NCBI GenBank assembly: GCA_002303765.1
Contig: DBCB01000067.1
Coordinates: forward strand, 184-6,580
Direction of reading: 5' to 3'
DNA from: Planctomycetaceae bacterium UBA969
Lineage (GTDB): Bacteria; Planctomycetota; Planctomycetia; Gemmatales; Gemmataceae
DNA: 6,397 bases
The position numbers and the translations under genes were made by a program. Positions 1 through 4,122 of this stretch are shown one piece after another. The notes beneath the pieces were generated by a model. That model saw only the letters and a program-made list of their open reading frames with translations, made no database searches and was not told the DNA's origin. Position 1 is the first letter of the stretch. Each line of letters opens with the position of its first letter.

Positions 1-12
1 GCTGCAAAGAAT

Positions 13-36
13 GGATCCCCGCATATGCGAGGATGA
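13..36. repeat. Imperfect palindrome, probable dispersed genomic repeat
   Basis: The arms ATCC-C-CGC (15-22) and GCG-A-GGAT (27-34) pair around an ATAT loop, with one C/A mismatch. The core CGCATATGCG is a perfect palindrome. The pattern GGATCCCCGC...GCGAGGATGAC resembles palindromic intergenic repeats I recall from many bacterial genomes. It suggests that the left edge is ordinary intergenic chromosomal DNA rather than phage coding sequence. No function is inferred. Confidence 0.45.
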
Positions 37-37
37 C

Positions 38-87
38 AAAAGCCGGTTGGGGCGCCCTTCGGCAAGCTCAGGGCCCGGGGGCTTTTT
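38..87. terminator. Compound stem-loop with A-run and T-run flanks; possible bidirectional terminator
   Basis: The outer arms AAAAGCC (38-44) and GGCTTTT (80-86) are complementary. An inner stem GCCCT (54-58) pairs with AGGGC (70-74). The stem is G+C rich and has an A-run on one side and a T-run on the other, so it could terminate transcription in both directions. It begins about 50 bases past the stop of the leftward ASCH gene. The interior separation of the arms is large, so the fold needs a thermodynamic check. Confidence 0.4.
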
Positions 88-112
88 ACGGTCAGTGAGC
101 CTGTCGAACTGG
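54..112. repeat. Inverted pair of a short dispersed-type repeat (TTCGRCARGCTCA)
   Basis: The segment TTCGGCAAGCTCA (58-70) recurs in inverted orientation at 96-108, where the minus strand reads TTCGACAGGCTCA (11 of 13 identical). Each copy is itself the arm of a small palindrome (CCCT...AGGG and CAGT...ACTG). This core is like a short palindromic repeat I recall as common between genes in many bacteria. With the palindrome at 13-36 it makes this edge repeat-rich and non-coding. Confidence 0.45.
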
Positions 113-139
113 CCGGGGATTTTAAACACCGACATATCA

Positions 140-535
140 TCATGTTTCGAACACACCTAGTTTTCCCGGATGCATCTTGGGGTGCAGCATCTTCCAGGGA
201 TTGGAAAAGATCCAGACCCAGCCACGATCTGGAATATCAAACGGATAATCTTCTTTAGCAATATCGAATTCTTCCAGAGAAATGCAATCTTCTAGATCGG
301 CTTTCCCTAGGAATGCGCTCATGGGCAGATCTTCAACTGTTGCGATGTTCCATTCTTTGAGATGACTGCGGACCCAATCGTTTGAGCATAGATTTCGTAA
401 TTCCTGTAATGGGCAGCGGGCTGCATGAATGAGTATTTCGCCCCGATGGCCGGTACGCCAAGAACGCACAGCAAAGGATAAGGTGCCCATGATCAAGGCT
501 TGCGCTAAGGGTTGCTTGAAAGAAATCGCCTTCAT
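140..535 (-). CDS. ASCH-domain protein (131 aa)
   Basis: ASCH domains form a small beta-barrel related to the PUA fold. They are thought to bind RNA or modified nucleotides and are common in phages and mobile elements. The protein opens with MKAISFKQP, the typical first strand. It continues with RSWRTGHRG (residues 24-32) and EILIHAA (33-38 region), the signature second block, then GKADLEDC and a C-terminal WVWIFSNP strand. Position 533-535 was chosen as the start because AGAAGG lies about 8 bases upstream and the ASCH fold begins exactly at this methionine. The open frame continues 39 codons further upstream, but that part runs through low-complexity repeat sequence. An oddity is that the usual K..E.R lead into RSW reads TLSFAVRSW, so charged residues common in the family are missing. 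The gene lies about 325 bases beyond the peptidase-like gene, past a hairpin block, and may be cargo. The exact role is unknown. Confidence 0.8.
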   Translation of the reverse strand: MKAISFKQPLAQALIMGTLSFAVRSWRTGHRGEILIHAARCPLQELRNLCSNDWVRSHLKEWNIATVEDLPMSAFLGKADLEDCISLEEFDIAKEDYPFDIPDRGWVWIFSNPWKMLHPKMHPGKLGVFET

Positions 536-593
536 GATGTTGCCTTCTGGTTTGGGGAGATGAAAAGGAAGCAGAAAAGGCAGAAGCATTAGC

Positions 594-643
594 CACGGAA
601 TGACACGGAAAAACACGGAAGAAGCAGAAGAAAAGACACGGAA
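594..643. repeat. Four copies of CACGGAA, three in 10-base phase
   Basis: CACGGAA occurs at 594, 604, 614 and 637, so three copies are spaced exactly 10 bases apart. Short CACGGA arrays like this are, as I recall, dispersed between genes in several bacterial phyla. The array lies just upstream of the true ASCH start and explains why the frame stays open there as an artefactual N-terminal extension. No regulatory function is visible. Confidence 0.5.
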
Positions 644-681
644 ATAAAACACTGCATTTGATTTAGGTTGATGTTTGTTTT

Positions 682-710
682 AAAGCCCATGGACTGCGTT
701 CCATGGGTCT
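682..710 (-). repeat. Hairpin repeat, CATGG-stem version (copy 1 of 2)
   Basis: The 8-bp arms are CCCATGGA (686-693) and TCCATGGG (700-707), with loop CTGCGT on the plus strand (ACGCAG on the minus strand). All 29 bases are identical to 3572-3600. On the minus strand the stem is followed by CTTTAAAA, a weak T-run. It is the last of three hairpins met by leftward transcripts leaving the peptidase-like gene. Confidence 0.85.
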
Positions 711-742
711 GTTGTTTTTGAATGATGCGAGTGTAAAAGGTA

Positions 743-769
743 GACCCACCCAGCGCAGTGGGTGGGCTT
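743..769 (+). repeat. Hairpin repeat, CACCC-stem version (copy 1 of 4)
   Basis: The arms are CCCACCCA (745-752) and TGGGTGGG (759-766), with loop GCGCAG. The flanks GA and CTT match the other copies. On the minus strand it is followed by CTACCTTTTAC. It is separated from the copy at 822-848 by a linker that is duplicated at 3481-3530. Confidence 0.85.
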
Positions 770-773
770 GGTT

Positions 774-822
774 GTTTTCTGGTTGAGGTTGATGTGATGA
801 AGTTGAACAGCGTATTAAAGAG
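774..822. repeat. Linker repeat between two hairpins, copy A
   Basis: This 49-base linker matches 3481-3530 with three substitutions and one inserted A. In both places it lies between two CACCC-stem hairpins, so the hairpin-linker-hairpin unit (743-848 and 3450-3556) is a direct duplication of about 106 bases. No open reading frame or known motif was recognised in it. Confidence 0.85.
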
Positions 823-848
823 CCCCACCCAGCGCAGTGGGTGGGCTT
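822..848 (-). terminator. Hairpin repeat, CACCC-stem version (copy 2 of 4), 12 bases after a stop codon
   Basis: The arms are CCCACCCA (824-831) and TGGGTGGG (838-845), with loop GCGCAG. Read on the minus strand it begins 12 bases after the stop codon of the peptidase-like gene and is followed by CTCTTTAAT. That placement suits a transcription terminator, although the T-run is short. One flank base differs from the other copies (GCCCC instead of GACCC). It could equally be a neutral REP-like element. Confidence 0.55.
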
Positions 849-860
849 AGAGGATTACAT

Positions 861-2177
861 CTACTTTCGTTCTTCCAATTTCTTGAGTAGTCGATCAAGT
901 AGGGAATCAAGATCGGGCGCATCTTTTTTTGCAGGCACCAGAGTTTTCAAGAATGCTGCGATCAACCCGAGTACCGGCAGCGAAAATCTTCCTGCGATCA
1001 GCGATAGTAGTGCGATTGCAAATACCAGCCAGTTGCCTGCCCAGTCGGGTAGTTGCAATGGATTAAGCTTTCTAAGATCAACATCTTTGCTAGGGTCGTA
1101 ATTGGGGTCTGCTTTTCGTAGCGCATTGGCAAGCCCTTCTGGCCCATCGATATAATTTGCTTGCGAATGCAGTACTCGCCCTGAGCCTTTTGCGTTTGGC
1201 GCTTCCTGCACAATAATCCTTGGCGAGCCAGAAACATCAAACCCAACATTCTTCACGGCCCAATCTTCGGGCAGGTAGCTTTGCAATAAATATTTTCCCT
1301 TATAAGGAAGCAGGGAAGGATGGCTTGAAAGATCGTTTTGCACCATTGCGCAAGCTTCTTTGGTTCCTATGAGGGTGATTCTTCCCAAGTTGGAATCATC
1401 GGGAAGCACCGCAGCGTTGCCCAAGATTTTACAGGCTTGCTTGTTGGTAAGAGCTAAGCCGTTTAGCCAATAGCGCTCTGCATGGTCGAGCTTTTCTTGC
1501 TCGATGCCAAAGTTTTCGAGTTTGGAATCAAGGGAATGTTCTTCTTGATTAACTGGGTTCTGAAGCGAATAGGTGATGGGTTGAGTAGGGACGGGTGGTG
1601 GTGGCGGATTGAGAAGGAAAACAGCCCAGCCGCCATTGCCTAAAGTCCAGCGCCTTTCAAATTCAGCGGGCTTCATCCATTCGTATTTATCTTCGCCCGG
1701 GAAATTATTATCGAGGATGCAGGCCCAGCGATCAGAGAAGTGAACGAGGTTGACCATATGGGCGATGCGATTGCCATAGCGAGGGCTGAAGCCATAGGTG
1801 ACTGCGGGCATTCTGCCAGTATGCAGTGCAAGCTTAAGGAGGGAAGAATCTGCACCCGTGTATTGGAGGTAGGCGGTGTTAGGGCAGTATCGAGCCATCA
1901 TGCGGTCGAGTTTTTCTGGGTAGCCGCCGCCTGGTTCTTTGCGCATTTTCTGTTGGAACCCACGTAGTGATTCTTCATTCTGCCAGCGTGCGCAATGTTC
2001 TACAGAGGTAAAAACGCAAAGTCCCGCGCCATCAGATCCGCCGGTATTCTTCATGTGTTCAAGTGCGGGAAGATCGCAAACCAAGGCTTCAACGCCATCG
2101 GGAGAGGTTCTGCCACCAATTTGGGAATCTGCAAAAAAGCCAGAGAGGTTCAGCAATAACAAGAAGAGTAGATTCAT
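861..2177 (-). CDS. Secreted, membrane-anchored papain/C39-like peptidase with thioredoxin-like domain (438 aa)
   Basis: The likely start is the second methionine (2177), because AGGAG lies 6 bases before it and directly abuts the first. A signal sequence (about residues 1-16, LLFLLLLNLSGFFA) is followed by a domain with a possible Cys-His-Asp/Asn set: C54 in GLCVFTS, H140 in AHMVNLVHF, and D156/N157 in ILDNNFPG. This order fits C39/papain-fold peptidases or amidases. A Pro-rich hinge (P191-195) leads to a middle domain. There SGSPRIIVQ, then GRVLHSQ...YIDGPEGLANAL, resembles the second half of a thioredoxin fold, including the cis-Pro position, but no CxxC is present. Two hydrophobic segments (about 380-396 and 398-414) and a charged, helical tail (422-438) end the protein. 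It lies 36 bases after the second adaptor gene and is probably co-transcribed with it. Lysis, envelope processing or host interaction are possible. Catalysis is inferred, not shown. Confidence 0.6.
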   Translation of the reverse strand: MNLLFLLLLNLSGFFADSQIGGRTSPDGVEALVCDLPALEHMKNTGGSDGAGLCVFTSVEHCARWQNEESLRGFQQKMRKEPGGGYPEKLDRMMARYCPNTAYLQYTGADSSLLKLALHTGRMPAVTYGFSPRYGNRIAHMVNLVHFSDRWACILDNNFPGEDKYEWMKPAEFERRWTLGNGGWAVFLLNPPPPPVPTQPITYSLQNPVNQEEHSLDSKLENFGIEQEKLDHAERYWLNGLALTNKQACKILGNAAVLPDDSNLGRITLIGTKEACAMVQNDLSSHPSLLPYKGKYLLQSYLPEDWAVKNVGFDVSGSPRIIVQEAPNAKGSGRVLHSQANYIDGPEGLANALRKADPNYDPSKDVDLRKLNPLQLPDWAGNWLVFAIALLSLIAGRFSLPVLGLIAAFLKTLVPAKKDAPDLDSLLDRLLKKLEERK

Positions 2178-2189
2178 GTTCATCTCCTA
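2178..2189 (-). promoter_or_regulatory. Shine-Dalgarno that decides the start of the peptidase-like gene
   Basis: On the minus strand the text is CTAGGAGATGAACATG. AGGAG touches the first ATG (2183-2181), which is too close for normal initiation, but stands 6 bases before the second ATG (2177-2175). The second ATG is therefore preferred, and the N-terminus becomes MNLLFLLLL. Confidence 0.7.
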
Positions 2190-2213
2190 GAAGAAAAGTG
2201 TGTGTGAAAAAAC

Positions 2214-2537
2214 TTAAAGTTGAAGCGAAGATTCTTTGACGAGGTAGGCCCGAAGGAAATTTCGGGATGCAATCTTTCGATCTCGTTCGACAAACAGCAC
2301 TGCATAAATTTCATCTGGGCCCAATTGCAGTTTTACCGGTTCGCCTGAGTTGTAAGCATCTCGAAGCCCAAAACCCAGGGGCATTTCGAGCACCGCATTA
2401 AACTGTCTTTCATAATCAAGCTGCGCACCTTTGATAAAGCTTCCACTTATATGACAGGGAATGTTTGCAACATCGGGTTCATCGCTGCCCAGAACTGCGG
2501 TATGAAAAAGATCTGCAAAAGCGTTGGGAGTGTTCAT
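2214..2537 (-). CDS. Small putative head-completion/adaptor protein, paralogue 2 (107 aa)
   Basis: This protein is not recognised as a named family. It follows a gp6-like connector, a place where phages usually encode small head-closure or neck proteins. It aligns along its length with the gene just before it: EPDVANIPCHISGSFIKG (about residues 20-37) matches SPDLAAVPIFLDGDFMRG, and VLFVERDRK...RAYLVKES near the C-terminus matches the same part of the neighbour. The predicted content is mostly beta strand with a short basic stretch. The start at 2537 is chosen because AAAGG lies about 8 bases upstream and it follows the previous stop by only 10 bases. A longer frame overlapping the neighbour has no such site. 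It lacks the final WPSEQL tail of its paralogue and ends in SSLQL. The structural role is inferred from position and pairing. Confidence 0.7.
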   Translation of the reverse strand: MNTPNAFADLFHTAVLGSDEPDVANIPCHISGSFIKGAQLDYERQFNAVLEMPLGFGLRDAYNSGEPVKLQLGPDEIYAVLFVERDRKIASRNFLRAYLVKESSLQL

Positions 2538-2547
2538 GTGCGCGCCT

Positions 2548-2886
2548 TTATAATTGTTCGGAAGGCCAGGTGATGGATTTTCTCTCGAGGTAAACTCGCT
2601 TGAAAGAAGCCGCCTTGCCTCGTTCGAGTACTTCAACAAAAACTATTTCGAAACAGGTACCATCTTTGTTGGGTACATAAATACGGTTGGCAGGGGAATC
2701 ACCTGCAAGGATTTCACCATTGCCTTTAACCTTTAAAAGATGGGTCCAACGAAGCTTATCGATGCCGAGGTTACCCCGCATGAAATCCCCATCGAGAAAT
2801 ATGGGAACTGCTGCAAGGTCGGGCGAATCGGTTTCAGGCAGATGCCCATTATCGAAATAATCACAGGTGGTGTTAGGTAAAAACAT
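2548..2886 (-). CDS. Small putative head-completion/adaptor protein, paralogue 1 (112 aa)
   Basis: The product opens MFLPNTTCDYFDNGHLP, followed by SPDLAAVPIFLDGDFMRG. A beta-rich middle (YVPNKDGTCFEIVFVEVLERGK) precedes a basic stretch ending RVYLERKSI. The layout recalls short head-tail joining or neck proteins, and I remember similar hypothetical proteins from planctomycete genomes, but no family name can be given. A strong AAGGAG lies 6 bases before the ATG. The gene starts 12 bases after the connector stop and ends 10 bases before its paralogue, so the three genes look translationally linked. Having two divergent copies suggests two rings or layers of the neck, or a tail-terminator/stopper pair. 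This is inference only. Confidence 0.72.
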   Translation of the reverse strand: MFLPNTTCDYFDNGHLPETDSPDLAAVPIFLDGDFMRGNLGIDKLRWTHLLKVKGNGEILAGDSPANRIYVPNKDGTCFEIVFVEVLERGKAASFKRVYLERKSITWPSEQL

Positions 2887-2898
2887 GGTTCTCCTTTT

Positions 2899-3411
2899 CT
2901 AGGTGAGAATACGCCTATAGGGTGCGAGCATTTTTTTCATGGCTTGCGTGGGAAGGTCTGGTGCGAATGCGGGGTTATCTTTGGATTGCCAAAAAAGCGC
3001 AGCGACCCATTGCGCAGAAGCTTCCATTAAATCGCTAGGCAATTCTGCGTACCCTGCTTGATATTCCACCCGGTAATTGGATTTGCCCAGTAGCCAAGTG
3101 CCTGAGGTGCGCAGTAGTAAACCAAGGGTAGAATCAACCCGGTAGCCGCCCACATCAACAGTCGGATCGCCTGCAACCAGGCTGACCCGGGTGATTGTTG
3201 AAATGGGATATTGCCTGAGGAAAAGCGCATCCTCGGCTATGCCACTTACAAGTTCATTGTGGTTTGCTTGAAGCAATTCTCTGCGGGTGTAGCTGCGGAT
3301 TAAGGCACTGACTGCGGTGCAAAGCGAATCGATAATTGTGTTTTCCGCATTGGAAAAAGAAGCTTGAACGATGGCCTGCTTGGCCCTGCTGCTGGAAATT
3401 AGATTAGCCAC
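2899..3411 (-). CDS. Phage gp6-like head-tail connector (170 aa, GTG start)
   Basis: Head-tail connectors of the HK97 gp6 family form a ring below the portal and let the tail or plug attach. Here an alpha-helical N-terminal part (residues 10-50: AENTIIDSLCTAVSALIRSYTRR) is followed by LFLRQYPISTITRV (63-76). Next come a strand-rich section with GGYRVD, and the typical YRVEYQAGYAELPSDLMEASAQWVAALF segment (113-140). The last is the usual family ending: V.Y.AGY..P.dl..A. The start is GTG at 3411, because a perfect AAGGAGG lies 6 bases upstream. A longer frame begins at a GTG inside a hairpin repeat (3456) and has no ribosome site. Length suits the family. The gene follows a hairpin block and leads a tight run with the two small adaptors. 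The family call is fairly secure. Whether a tail is ever attached is not known. Confidence 0.82.
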   Translation of the reverse strand: MANLISSSRAKQAIVQASFSNAENTIIDSLCTAVSALIRSYTRRELLQANHNELVSGIAEDALFLRQYPISTITRVSLVAGDPTVDVGGYRVDSTLGLLLRTSGTWLLGKSNYRVEYQAGYAELPSDLMEASAQWVAALFWQSKDNPAFAPDLPTQAMKKMLAPYRRILT

Positions 3412-3417
3412 AAATAA

Positions 3418-3424
3418 CCTCCTT
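3418..3424 (-). promoter_or_regulatory. Perfect Shine-Dalgarno AAGGAGG fixing the GTG start of the connector
   Basis: The plus strand reads CCTCCTT here, so the message carries AAGGAGG followed by TTATTT and then GTG. It is the strongest ribosome site in the window. It rules against the longer frame that would start within the upstream hairpin. Confidence 0.85.
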
Positions 3425-3449
3425 GGGTTTTGAGTGAGGTATTTTAAAA

Positions 3450-3476
3450 GACCCACCCAGCGCAGTGGGTGGGCTT
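3450..3476 (-). terminator. Hairpin repeat, CACCC-stem version (copy 3 of 4)
   Basis: The arms are CCCACCCA (3452-3459) and TGGGTGGG (3466-3473), with loop GCGCAG. On the minus strand it is followed by CTTTTAAAA. It is the last hairpin before the connector's ribosome site, about 25 bases away. Termination or attenuation of leftward transcripts is possible. The T-run is short, so efficiency is uncertain. Confidence 0.55.
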
Positions 3477-3480
3477 ATGG

Positions 3481-3530
3481 GTTTTCTGGTTGAGGGTGAT
3501 GTGATGAAGTTAAACAGTGTATTAAAAGAG
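3481..3530. repeat. Linker repeat between two hairpins, copy B
   Basis: This 50-base linker is a near copy of 774-822 (three substitutions and one extra A). It joins two CACCC-stem hairpins in the same order and orientation as block A. The preserved linker shows that the pair was duplicated as a unit, not assembled independently. Confidence 0.85.
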
Positions 3531-3556
3531 ACCCACCCAGCGCAGTGGGTGGGCTT
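3530..3556 (-). repeat. Hairpin repeat, CACCC-stem version (copy 4 of 4)
   Basis: The arms are CCCACCCA (3532-3539) and TGGGTGGG (3546-3553), with loop GCGCAG. On the minus strand it is followed by CTCTTTTAAT. It sits 15 bases from the CATGG-stem hairpin at 3572-3600, so leftward transcripts would meet three stems in about 150 bases. Confidence 0.8.
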
Positions 3557-3571
3557 GGATGATTTCTGTAA

Positions 3572-3600
3572 AAAGCCCATGGACTGCGTTCCATGGGTCT
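3572..3600 (-). terminator. Hairpin repeat, CATGG-stem version (copy 2 of 2), terminator-like
   Basis: On the minus strand the stem CCCATGGA/TCCATGGG with loop ACGCAG is followed directly by CTTTTTAC, the best T-run of the six hairpins. It begins 12 bases after the stop codon of the 142-residue structural gene. This is a credible intrinsic terminator or attenuator between the capsid genes and the connector genes. It is identical over 29 bases to 682-710. Confidence 0.65.
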
Positions 3601-3612
3601 TCTTATAATCCT

Positions 3613-4041
3613 TTAGCTCACCACTTGGGAAACGCTTGCGAGATCATCATCGGTAGCTGGGCGGAAGCGGGGTGAAAAACCGAGTGCTACCATACCCACG
3701 ACGCAGGCGGTGCCGCTGCCTGCGGTTATGACTCCTCGCACATACCGCTTCGAACTTCCCATCTCTGAAGAATCGAGGTTGATGATTGCTTGCTTGTTAT
3801 CATCGGTTGCGGTGAAGGTGGTAACTGCTTTTCCTGAGATATCTGTAAACCCTGAAGAGGTTGATGCAGATTCTTGGAGTTTGAAATCAACGGTTGCATC
3901 GGTACTGCCCACCAAGAGAATAAACATAGCTTGATGGAATTTGCCTAGATCGATTGCAGAACCGTTGGTGGTGGTGCCCACCCGCTCTGCAGGATTGATA
4001 ATGCCAATGATGGAACCGTTTTCAGAAGCAAGAATAGTCAT
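3613..4041 (-). CDS. Putative capsid-associated beta-rich structural protein (142 aa)
   Basis: This protein is not assigned to a named family. It follows the major capsid gene by 65 bases, where decoration or minor head proteins are usually encoded. The pattern SAIDLGKFHQAMFILLVGS (28-46) followed by ATVDFKLQES..SSGFTDISGKAVT is like short phage structural proteins whose strands carry D..V..KLQES..G..tDI. The rest alternates Ser/Thr/Gly-rich strands (YVRGVITAGSGTACVVGMVALGFSPRFRP), as in immunoglobulin-like or jelly-roll decoration domains. A clear AAGGAG lies about 9 bases before the ATG. No signal sequence or membrane segment is present. It ends 12 bases before the terminator-like hairpin, so it may be the last gene of the high-expression capsid transcript, which fits a product needed in many copies. 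A minor tail protein is the alternative. Confidence 0.68.
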   Translation of the reverse strand: MTILASENGSIIGIINPAERVGTTTNGSAIDLGKFHQAMFILLVGSTDATVDFKLQESASTSSGFTDISGKAVTTFTATDDNKQAIINLDSSEMGSSKRYVRGVITAGSGTACVVGMVALGFSPRFRPATDDDLASVSQVVS

Positions 4042-4122
4042 AAATAAAACTCCTTGTTATAGCACTTAATGAAAGTTAAGAAGACTTAGCCTGCATCTAA
4101 AAACACTTAGCCTACGGCTAGG
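4042..4122 (-). other. Gap after the capsid gene with a direct repeat and a short stem at the stop codon
   Basis: ACTTAGCCT occurs at 4084-4092 and again at 4105-4113, where it includes the capsid stop codon. TAGCC (4108-4112) and GGCTA (4116-4120) form a 5-bp stem with a TAC loop. On the minus strand this is followed by AGTGTTTTTAG. The stem is too short for a confident terminator. It could partly reduce read-through, or be a chance result of a small duplication. Confidence 0.3.

Larger units (their letters stand above)
536..860. other. Non-coding gap between the peptidase-like gene and the ASCH gene
   Basis: These 325 bases hold no credible gene. Read leftward, they contain three hairpins (848-682), a spacer, the CACGGAA array and the ASCH ribosome site. 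The stretch AGGTTGATGT at 665-674 repeats the start of the hairpin linker seen at 785-794, which suggests a partial third linker copy. No convincing minus-strand promoter for the ASCH gene was recognised. Confidence 0.6.

Noticed and set aside
536..652. N-terminal extension of the ASCH gene that looks like a signal peptide
   Set aside because: The hydrophobic text comes from reading through the CACGGAA array and A/G-rich spacer. The ASCH fold starts at the inner methionine, which has AGAAGG before it.
682..848. Hairpin blocks as a CRISPR array
   Set aside because: The repeats are few and present in both orientations, and the linker is itself repeated rather than unique as spacers are. No cas gene is near.
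841..1101. Plus-strand open frame of 86 codons over the end of the peptidase-like gene
   Set aside because: It begins in hairpin-flank sequence, is Ser-rich and unpatterned, has no ribosome site, and lies opposite the membrane segment of a well-supported minus-strand gene.
3440..3447. TAAAAT on the minus strand as a promoter for the connector genes
   Set aside because: The expected -35 region falls in the hairpin stem and has no TTGACA-like sequence. The A/T text is the normal flank of each hairpin copy.
3604..3609. TATAAT on the plus strand as a -10 promoter element
   Set aside because: No suitable -35 sequence lies 16-18 bases upstream, where the hairpin is, and no plus-strand gene follows.
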